64,000 bases of DNA from Aphelocoma coerulescens (Eukaryota; Chordata; Aves; Passeriformes; Corvidae). Positions 55,589 through 64,000 of this stretch are shown piece after piece. A program made the translations under genes and the position numbers. The stretch spans positions 806,001 to 870,000 of the forward strand of contig NW_027184078.1 in the NCBI RefSeq assembly GCF_041296385.1, read 5' to 3'. The notes under the pieces are model-generated. The model was not told the DNA's origin. It saw nothing but the letters and a program-made list of their open reading frames with translations, and did not search any database. Position 1 is the first letter of the stretch, and each line of letters starts with the position of its first letter.

Positions 55589-58500
55589 ATGATCAAGCTC
55601 TTCTCGCTGAAGCAGCAGAAGAAGGAGGAGGAATCGGCGGGCGGCACCAAGAGCTCCAGCAAAAAGGCCTCGGCCGCGCAGCTCCGCATTCAGAAAGGTG
55701 TGGGGGAGGAGGCGGACACGTACTGGGCCCAGTAAGGGCCACATACTGGGCCCACCAGGGCCCTCGTGGGGGGCAGGTACTGGTCTCGTTAACGGCCCTG
55801 TTGGGGCCCGGTACTGGTTCCAGTAGGGCCTCGATGAGGGTCCGGTTCTGGGACCGATAGGGCTCTGATACTGGTCCCAATAAAGCCTTGGTGAGGGACA
55901 GGTACTGGTCCCAGTAGGGGTCACATACTGGTTCCAGCAGGGCCTCGGTGGGGGTCGAGTACTGGTCCCAGTAAGGCCCCGGTGGGAGGCAGGTACTGGT
56001 CCCAGTAAGGCCCCGGTGGGAGGCAGGTGCTGGTCCCAGTCGGACTCAGATACTGATCCCAGTAGGGTCCTGGTTGGGTTTGGGTGCTGGACCCAGTAGG
56101 AGTCAGATGCTGGTCCCAGTCAGGCCCCAGTGGGTGGCAGGTACTGGTCCCAGCAAGGCCTTGGTGAGGGGCAGGTACTGGTCCCAGTAAGGGCCACATA
56201 GTTCCAGAAGGGCCTCAGGGGAGGTCAGGTACTGGTCCCAGTAAGGCCTTGGTGAGCAGCAGGTACTGGTCCCAGTGCTCCCTGGTGGGGGCAGGGACTG
56301 GCCCCAGTAGGAGTCAGATACTGGTCCCAGTAGGGCCCAAGTGGAAGGCAGGTACTGGTCCTGGTAGGGCCTTGGTAAGGCTTAGGTGCTGGTGCCAGTA
56401 GGGGTCACACACTGGTCCCAGTTAGGCCCCAGTGGGAGGCAGGTGCTGGTCCCAGTGGGGCCCTGGTGGAGGTCAGGTACTGGTTCCAGTAATGGTCAGG
56501 TACTGGTCCCAGTAGGAGGCAGGTACTGGTCCCAGTAAGGCTTTGGTGAGGGTCCCAGTTAGGTCCCAGTTGGGGTCAGGGGCTGATCCCAGTTAGGCCC
56601 CAGTAGCAGGCAGGCACTGGTCTCAGTAAGGGTCAGATACTGGTCCCAGTAGGGCCCCAGTGGGGCTGTTGTCCCAGGAAGGGTCACATACTGGTCCCAG
56701 CAAGGCCTTGCTGAGGGTCAGGTACTGGTGCCAGTGGGAGTCAGATACTGGTCCCAGTAAGGTGCTGGTGAGGGACAAATGCTGGTCCCAGTTAGACCCT
56801 GGTGGGTGGGAGGTACTGGTCCCAGTGAGGGTCAGGTACCGGTCCCAGTGAGGGTCAGGTACTGCTTCCAGGAGTGTCCCGGGAAGGGGCAGGTACTGGT
56901 CCCAGTAGGGCCCCACTGGGGTCATGCTTTGGTCCCAGCAGGGGTCCGATACTGGTCCCAGTAGGGCCTTCCTGGGCCTGGGTTGGGCCACACAGGGGTT
57001 GGGCTCATGGGGTTGTTGTCATGGCCGTGTCACCCGTGTCCCTTGTGTCCCCTTTGTTCCTTTGTGTCCCCATGTGTCACCTGTGTGTCCGTTTGTCACC
57101 TGGGTCCCCATGTGTCACCCCTGTCACCCACATCCCTGTGTGTCCTCATGTCCCCAGCTGTCCTCAGTTGTCCCCGTTTGTCCCCAGACATCAACGAGCT
57201 GAACCTGCCCAAGACGTGCGAGATCGACTTCTCTGACCAGGACGATCTCCTGCACTTCCGGCTGCTCATCTGCCCCGACGAGGTGGGACTGTCACCCCCT
57301 GTCACCCCCTGTCACCCCCTGTCACCCCCTGCCACCCCCTGTCACCTCCTGTCACCTGCATCACCTCCTGTCACCTCCCTGGGGCCCCTTGCTCAATCTG
57401 CCCTGGCAAGATGGGGACTGTCCCCTCCTGTCCCCCATCCTCCTCCATCCTGCCTGTCCCCTCCCCCTGTCCCCCCTGTCCCCTCCATCTGTCACCCTCC
57501 TGTCCCTTCCTGTCTCCTCTGTCCCTTCCTGTCCCCCCATCTCCCCGTCCCCTCCTGTCACCCCTCTGTCCCCTCTGTCCCCTCCTGTCCCTTCTCCCTG
57601 TCCCCCTGTCCCCTCCTGTCCCCTCCTGTCCCCTCCTGTCCCCTCTCTCTGTCCCCCCCCGTCACTTTGGGGCCCCCTTGTCCCCATGTCCCTGTCCCCC
57701 CCCCCCGTCCTTGTTCCCCCATCCCTTGTCCCCCCCCGGTGACGTTCCTCTGTCCCACAGGGTTTCTACAAGGGCGGCAAATTCGTCTTCAGCTTTAAGG
57801 TCAGTCCTGGACCACCAAACCCCCTGTGGCCACCAAACCCCTGCTAGGGCCACCAACTCCCCCACTGTGGCCACCAAACCCCCCCCCCCCCATGGCCACC
57901 AAACCCCTCCCATGTGCACCAAACCCCTGGTATGGCCACCACATTCCCCCCTGTATTCACCAAACCCCTGCTATGGCCACCAAACCCCCCCACTGTGGCC
58001 ACCAAACCCCTGCTATGGCCACCAAACCCCTCCCAGGGCCACCGACTTCCCTCTTGTGGTCACCAGCTCCCATGGCTACCAGTGGCCGTGGGGATGGGGT
58101 GAGGGGACCAGGTGGCCACTGAGCCCTGACCAGTGGCCACCGAGCTGTGATAGGGCTCCTGTGGGTCAAAGGTGGGACCTGGGGGCTGGTGGCCACCAAA
58201 TGCTGACCAGTAGTCCCTGAGCCACTGTGTGTCCCCTGTGGGCTGGGAAGGGGGTTGGTGGCCACTGAGCCATGCCCGGTAGCCCTGGGGGTGACTTGGT
58301 GGCCGTGTCCACCCCCCCAGGTGGGCCAGGGCTACCCCCACGACCCCCCCAAGGTGAAGTGTGAGACGATGGTTTATCACCCCAACATCGACCTGGAGGG
58401 CAACGTGTGCCTCAACATCCTCAGGTGGGCTACCGACACCCCTGGGGGGGCTACCAGCACCTGGGGGGGCTACTGAACATCTAGGGGGGCTACTGACACC

Positions 58501-60566
58501 TTGGGGGCTGCTGAATACCTGGGGGGGTTACCAACACCTGGGGGGGCTACCAACACCTGCATGGGGGCTACTGACACCTGGGGGGTAGCATGTGCTTCAG
58601 CATCCGTAGGTAGGCTACCAAAACCCCTGGGAGGGCTACTGATACCTTGGAGAGCTACTGAACATTTGGGGAGGTCTTCAGGACAGTTGGAGGGCCACCA
58701 AACAGCTGAGGGGGCTACTGGGGGGGATTCTGACACCTTGGGGCTACCAAACATCAGGGAGGAACACCAGACACCTGGGGGGACTACTGAAAACCTGGGG
58801 GGGGGCTACCAATACCTGGGGTGGCTACTGATGCCTGTGGGGGCTGTGGTGGCCGTGGTGGCCATGCTGACCCCTGGCTGTGTCCGTAGGGAGGACTGGA
58901 AGCCCGTCCTGACCATCAACTCCATCATCTACGGCCTCCAGTACCTGTTCCTGGTGAGGGGGGACACCTGGGGGCCTTGGGGACACCTGGGGACACACCT
59001 GAGGACACCTGGGGACACCTCGGGGACACCTGGGGGCACCTCGGGACACCTGGGGGCACCTCGGGGACACCTCGGGGACACCTCGGGACACCTGTGGGCA
59101 CCTGGGGACACACCTGGAGGCACCTGGGGACACCTGGGGGCCTTGGGGACACCTCGGGGGCACCTCGGGGACACCTGGGGGGCCTTGGGGACACCTCGGG
59201 GGCACCTCGGGGACACCTGGGGGCCTTGGGGACACCTCAGGGACACCTGGGGACACACCTGGGGACACACCTGGGGGCCTTGGGGACCCCTGGGGACACA
59301 CCTGGGGACACCTGTGGGCCTTGGGGACACCTCAGGGACATCTGTGGACACCTGGGGGCCTTGGGGACACACCTGGGGACACCTGGGGACACTCCTGGGA
59401 ACACCTCAGGGACACCTGTGGGCCTTGGAGACACCTCAGGGACACCTGTGGACACCTGGGGGTCTTGGGGACACTTTAGGGACACATGGGGACACACCTG
59501 GGGTCACCTTAGGGACATCTGGGGGAACCTGGGGACACCTGGGGGCCTTGGGGACACACCTGGGGACACCTCAGGGACACCTGGGGGGACTTGGGGACAT
59601 CTTGGGGACACACCTGGGGACACCTCAGGGACACGTGGGGGGACTTGGGGACACCTCGGGGACACCGGGGGGGCACCTTGTGAGGGCACCTGGGGGGTGT
59701 TTGGGGACAGCTGGGAGGGTTCAGGGGGGCCCTGGGGGGTGTTAAGGGTTCCCTGGGGGGGTTTGGGGCTGTGGGGTCTCCCCTAAGCCTGAGTTCCCTC
59801 TCAAAGCCAGGAGCCAAACCCTGGGCACCCCCGAACGAGGGGTTCTGGGCTCTGGGGGTTTTTAAGGGGTTCTGGGGTCCCCCCGCCAGATTTTGGGGCC
59901 CCCCAACCCTAAATTTCCTAAAGGGCTCCCCCCAGCCCTGAACCCCCCAAAGACCCCCCTGAACAAAGAGTGCTGGGGCCCCCCACCTTAAATCTCTGGA
60001 TCTGGGGTCTTAGGGGGGTTTTAAGGAATTCTGGGGTCCCCCCCTAAATTTTGGGTCCTCCCAACCCTGAATTTCCCCCTGAGCAGGAGCCGAACCCTGA
60101 GAACCCCCTGGACAAGGGGTGCTGGGCCCTGCTCTTAACCCTCGGGGCCTGGGGGGTGTTAAGGGGTTCTGGGGTCCTCCCCCAGATTTTGGAGCCCCCC
60201 CCAACCCTAAAGGGGGGGTCTTTAGGGTCCCCAAAAATCCAGGAGCCAAACCCCAAAGACCCCCCTGAACAAAAAGTGCTGGGTCCCACCCAAAATAGGA
60301 GCCAAAAACCCCCGGGACCCCCCAAACAAGGGAGTTTTGGGGTCTGGGGGGGGGGTGTTAAAGAATTCTGGGGTCCCCTCCCCAGATTTTGGGGCTCCCC
60401 CAACCCTAAATTTCGCCCTGAGCAGGAGCCGAACCCCGAGGACCCCCTGAACAAAGAGGCGGCCGAGGTCCTGCAGAGCAACCGGCGCCTCTTCGAGCAG
60501 AACGTGCAGCGCTCGCTGCGGGGGGGCTACGTGGGGGCCACCTACTTCGAGCGCTGCCTCAAGTGA
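55589..60566 (+). CDS. UBE2M: NEDD8-conjugating enzyme UBC12
   Basis: Six exons join in phase: 55589-55697, 57188-57282, 57761-57799, 58321-58424, 58890-58953 and 60426-60566, giving exactly 183 aa, the usual vertebrate length. The N-terminal extension [15 protein letters not shown] docks the NEDD8 E1 (UBA3). The UBC fold has the HPN motif (101-103) and the catalytic cysteine C111 in EGNVCLNI. The C-terminus is [14 protein letters not shown]. The enzyme passes NEDD8 to cullins through RBX1 in the cytosol and nucleus. The first exon sits in a CpG island downstream of the CCGGAA array. Exon 6 is flanked on both sides by degenerate copies of its own ends. Confidence 0.97.
55735..57000. repeat. 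Minisatellite in UBE2M intron 1, unit with TACTGGTCCCAGTA
   Basis: Around 30 copies of TACTGGTCCCAGTA linked by RGGCCYYGGTGRGRGGCAG-type spacers, period 20-40 bp. The first unit (TACTGGGCCCAGTA) is only about 25 bp past the exon 1 donor. Confidence 0.95.
57284..57745 (+). repeat. CCTGTCCCC/CCTGTCACC repeat in UBE2M intron 2
   Basis: 10-bp CCCCTGTCAC units begin 10 bp after the exon 2 donor, grading into irregular TGTCCCCTCC units that reach exon 3. Confidence 0.85.
57805..58060 (+). repeat. GGCCACCAAACCCC minisatellite in UBE2M intron 3
   Basis: About ten units of 18-28 bp, starting within 10 bp of the exon 3 donor. Confidence 0.9.
58425..58850 (+). repeat. GGGGGGCTACTGACACCT minisatellite in UBE2M intron 4
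   Basis: Units of 20-25 bp start at the exon 4 donor (AG|GTGGGCTACCGACACC). At 58588-58628 a unit includes a diverged copy of the exon 4 end itself (TGTGCTTCAGCATCCGTAGG against TGTGCCTCAACATCCTCAGG). Confidence 0.88.
58954..59700 (+). repeat. GGGGACACCT minisatellite in UBE2M intron 5
   Basis: 10-bp GGGGACACCT and GGGGGCCTTG units arranged in larger blocks of about 50-60 bp. It starts 12 bp after the exon 5 donor. Confidence 0.95.
59780..60425 (+). repeat. Five degenerate copies of the UBE2M exon 6 start
   Basis: Copies at about 59805, 59930, 60080, 60236 and 60296 resemble the acceptor and first 12 codons of exon 6 (AGGAGCCGAACCCCGAGGAC). Three of them read [24 protein letters not shown] and [12 protein letters not shown] in one frame continuous with exon 6. 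Confidence 0.85.
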
Positions 60567-60689
60567 CCCCCCCCCCCCCAAAAAAAAACCCCGAAAGCCC
60601 TCCCCAGGGACCCCCCGAAAAAACCCCAAACTCCACCAACCCCCCCCCCCCGAACCAAGGCTGGAGCCCGCAAACCTCCCGTTGGCTGG

Positions 60690-61205
60690 GGGGGGGGTTT
60701 GTGGGGGCCGCTGAGCCCGAGCGCTGCCTGGAGTGACCCCCCCAAAAAAACCCCAGGGGATTCCCCCCAAAAAAACCCCAAAACTCCCTGACCCTCCCCA
60801 GCCCCCCCCAAACCAACCCCGGACCCCCCAAAGCCACCAGGAGCCAGCTGGGGGGGGGGGTTTATGGGGGCTGCTGATCCCGAGCGCTGCCTCAAGTGAC
60901 CCCCCCCAAAAAAAACCCCAATATCCCGGACCCCCCCAAACCCCGCCAGGACCCCCCCCAGACCAGCCCAGGACCTCCTGGGGGCTTCGTGGGGGTGACC
61001 CCCCCAAAACCCCTCCAGGGCCCCCCCCAAAAAACCCCACTGACCTCGAGTGGCCCCAAAAAAAACCCCCAAATTCCTGCCCTCCCCAAAAAACCCCAAA
61101 TCCCCCCCCCCAAAAAAACCCAGCTCCCCCTGGGACCCCCCCAAACCCCGCTGGGGGATGTGGGGGTCGCTTCCTTCAGCGCTGCCTCGAGGGACCCCCC
61201 AAAAA
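60690..61205 (+). repeat. Degenerate copies of the UBE2M exon 6 end in the 3'UTR
   Basis: GTGGGGGCC...CGAGCGCTGCCT(C/G)(A/G)AGTGACCCCC recurs at about 60700-60743, 60864-60905 and 61158-61200, with a remnant near 60985, each copying codons through the stop. Confidence 0.85.
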
Positions 61206-61318
61206 CCCCAAAAAACCCCAAAAGGCCCCGGCCCCGCCCGCCCCCCCCTATTTATTCCCCCCCGGGGGCGGGGGGGGCCCCTCCCCCCCTGCCCCTCCCC
61301 CAGCGCTGCTCGGCCGAG

Positions 61319-61324
61319 ATTAAA
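61319..61324 (+). terminator. UBE2M polyadenylation signal
   Basis: ATTAAA after a 750-base 3'UTR, just before unrelated satellite sequence begins. Confidence 0.6.
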
Positions 61325-61394
61325 GAGCGAAGGGAACGAACTGGGCCGGACTGGTCGGACTGGTGTGCACTGGTGGGGACTGGGAGGGGGCCGT

Positions 61395-64000
61395 GACGGG
61401 TTATACTGGGAGGGAGAGTGTTACTGGTTATACTGGGCTGTACTGGACTGTACTGGGGGGTGTTACTGGTTACACTGGGCTGTACTGGGGGGTGTTAACT
61501 GGTTATACTGGGCTGTACTAGACTGTACTGGGGGGTGTTACTGGTTATACTGGGTTGTACTGGGGGGTGTTAACTGGTTATACTGGGCTGTACTAGACTG
61601 TACTGGGGGGTGTTACTGGTTACACTGGGCTGTACTGGGGGGTGTTAACTGGTTATACTGGGCTGTACTAGACTGTACTGGGGGGTGTTACTGGTTATAC
61701 TGGGTTGTACTGGGGGGTGTTAACTGGTTATACTGGGCTGTACTAGGCTGTACTGGGGGGTGTTACTGGTTACACTGGGCTGTACTGGACTGTACTGGGG
61801 GGTGTTACTGGTTACACTGGGCTGTACTGGGCTGTACTGGGGGGTGTTTCTAGTTACACTGGGCTATACTGGGGGGTGTTAACTGGTTATACTGGGCTGT
61901 ACTAGACTGTACTGGGGGGTGTTACTGGTTACACTGGGCTGTACTGGACTGTACTGGGGGGTGTTACTGGTTACACTGGGCTGTACTGGGGGGTGTTACT
62001 GGTTACACTGGGCTGTACTGGACTGTACTGGGGGGTGTTACTGGTTACACTGGGCTGTACTGGGGGGTGTTACTGGTTATACTGGGTTGTACTGGGGGGT
62101 GTTACTGGTTACACTGGGCTGTACTGGGCTGTACTGGGGGTATTACTGGTTATACTGGGTTGTACTGGGGGGTGTTACTGGTTACACTGGGCTGTACTGG
62201 GCTGTACTGGGGGTATTACTGGTTATACTGGGTTGTACTGGGGGGTGTTACTGATTATACTGGGCTGTACTGGACTGTACTGGGGGGTGTTACTGGTTAC
62301 ACTGGGCTGTACTGGGTTATACTGGGAGGGGAAGTGTTAGCGGTTATACTGGGTTGTACTGGGGGGTGTTAACTGGTTATACTGGGCTGTACTGGACTGT
62401 GCTGGGGGGTGTTACTGGTTACACTGGGCTGTACTGGGCTATAGTGGGTTATACTGGGAGGGGGAGTGTTACTGGTTATACTGGGTTGTACTGAGGGGTG
62501 TTACTGGTTATACTGGGCTATACTGGGGGTGTTACTGGTTATACTGGGCTATACTGGGTTATACTGGGGGTGTTACTGGTTTTACTGGGCTATACTGGGC
62601 TATACTGGGCTATACTGGGGGTGTTACTGGTTACACTGGGCGATACTGGGCTATACTGCAGGTGTGTTACTGGTTACACTGGGTTATACTGGGGAGTGTT
62701 ACTGGTTACACTGGGCTATACTGGGGGATGTTACTGGTTATACTGGGCTGTTCTGGGTTATACTGGGGGGTGTTACTGGTTACACTGGGCTGTACTGGGC
62801 TGTACTGGGTTATAGTGGGAGGGGGAGTGTTACTGGTTACAGTGGGCTATACTGGGTTATACTGGGAGAAGTGTTAGCGGTTATAGTGGGTTATACTGGG
62901 AGGGGGGTGTTACTGGTTATACTGGGCTGTACTGGGGGTGTTACTGGTTATACTGGGAGGAGGAGTGTTACTGCTTACACTGGGTTGTACTGGGGGCTGT
63001 TACTGGTTATACTGGGCTATGCTGGGGGTGTTACTGGTTACACTGGGCTATACTGGGTTATACTGGGGGGTGTTACTGGTTATACTGGGCTATACTGGGG
63101 GTGTTACTGGTTACACTGGGCTATACTGGGGGTGTTACTAGTTTTACTGGGCTATACTGGGGAGGTGTTACTGGTTATACTGGGCTATACTGGGGGTGTT
63201 ACTGGTTATACTGGGAGGAGGAGTGTTACTGCTTACACTGGGTTGTACTGGGGGCTGTTACTGGTTATACTGGGCTATGCTGGGGGTGTTACTGGTTACA
63301 CTGGGCTATACTGGGTTATACTGGGAGAAGTGTTAGCGGTTATAGTGGGTTATACTGGGAGGGGGGTGTTACTGGTTACACTGGGCTATACTGGGGGTGT
63401 TACTGGTTTTACTGGTTATACTGGTTATACTTGGAGGGGGAGTGTAACTGGTTATACTGGGCTATACTGGGAACAGGGTGTGAGGATGTTGCTGGTTGTA
63501 CTGGTCTATACTGGGAGGGACCCAGTGGTCTTAGTGGGTTGTGCTGAGGTGGGTGTTACTGGTTATACTGGGCTGTACTGGTTATATTGGGAGGGACCTA
63601 GTGGGTGTTACTGGTTATACTGGGCTGTACTGGGCTATACTGTGGGGATGTTACTGGGTTATACTGGGAGAGGGGTGTGACAGGTTATACTGGTTTGTAC
63701 TGGGTGCACTGGGAGGAGAAGTGTTCCTGGTTGTACTGGGTTATACTGGGCTATACTGGGAGTGACCTAGTGGGTGTTATTGGGTTATACTGGGGGGTTT
63801 TACTGGGTTATACTGGTTATATTGGGAGGAAGGTGTTACTGGTTATACTGGGAGGGTGGCTGGTTATACTGGGTTATACTGGTTATACTGGGTTATACTG
63901 GGAGGGGGATGCTACTGGTTACAGTGGGCTATACTGGGTTATACTGGGAGGTATGCAGGGGATGTTACTGGTTATACTGGGTTATTCTGAAGGGGGGTAG
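61395..64000 (+). repeat. 10-bp satellite-like array, unit TTATACTGGG
   Basis: At least 2.6 kb of 10-bp units (TTATACTGGG, CTGTACTGGG, GTGTTACTGG) with a 75-bp higher-order repeat at 61491-61790. It continues beyond the right edge. Chance ORFs such as one of 404 codons come from this periodicity. Confidence 0.97.

Noticed and set aside
54232..55689. 485-codon minus-strand ORF and overlapping 240-296-codon ORFs
   Set aside because: The CCGGAA array lacks A/T-rich stops in several frames on both strands. No domain and no splice or start evidence.
58977..59786. 269-codon and longer Gly/Asp/Thr ORFs in UBE2M intron 5
   Set aside because: They are GGGGACACCT repeat translations.
62466..63680. 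404-codon Gly/Tyr/Leu/Trp-rich ORF
   Set aside because: Pure product of the 10-bp TTATACTGGG array.

Overview
The window looks like a GC-rich, gene-dense bird microchromosome segment. The evidence is truncated CR1 LINE copies, endogenous retroviruses (ERVs) of two lineages, very short GC-rich introns packed with minisatellites, and a gene set matching the human 19q13.43 cluster. I infer a bird; the species cannot be fixed from sequence alone.

Layout. 1-12.6 kb is AT-richer, mobile-element territory: a decayed ERV (gag-pro-pol-env, 3' LTR near 6522-6866), LTR-like sequence, a second LTR (about 8790-9313) abutting a gammaretrovirus-like pol fragment (to about 10.88 kb), a 23-bp minisatellite and microsatellites. 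At 12.6-13.3 kb the composition flips to CpG/GC-rich, with tRNA-Lys(UUU) and tRNA-Gln(CUG). The rest is genes. A fatty-acid transport / bile-acid acyl-CoA synthetase gene (SLC27A5-like, +, 10 exons, 626 aa) lies at 14.6-20.8 kb. THAP7 (-, 4 exons, 307 aa) lies at 21.8-25.0 kb. An unrecognised coiled-coil gene (-, 10 exons, phases closing to 412 aa) lies at 26.4-32.2 kb. ZBTB45 (+, 2 coding exons, 435 aa) lies at 37.2-40.8 kb, TRIM28/KAP1 (+, about 18 exons, about 817 aa) at 43.1-54.0 kb, and UBE2M/UBC12 (+, 6 exons, 183 aa) at 55.6-60.6 kb. A satellite-like 10-bp array fills 61.4-64.0 kb and runs off the window. Exon limits were set by hand from GT/AG sites and reading-phase closure.

Functional picture: the genes are housekeeping or chromatin genes without an operon-like link. 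TRIM28 is the corepressor that silences ERVs in mammals and ZBTB45, THAP7 and TRIM28 are all chromatin/transcription proteins. UBE2M drives NEDD8 conjugation and the SLC27A product activates fatty or bile acids.

Most unusual signals: (1) minisatellites seeded at splice sites, which have copied exon ends and splice donors or acceptors into introns and the 3'UTR (SLC27A exon 1, TRIM28 exon 3, UBE2M exons 4 and 6); (2) related 10-bp-period arrays in inverted orientation on both sides of ZBTB45 exon 2 and of TRIM28 exon 1; (3) a roughly 900-bp CCGGAA-dense array upstream of UBE2M; (4) a complete bird TRIM28 whose short C-terminus has no SQ site.
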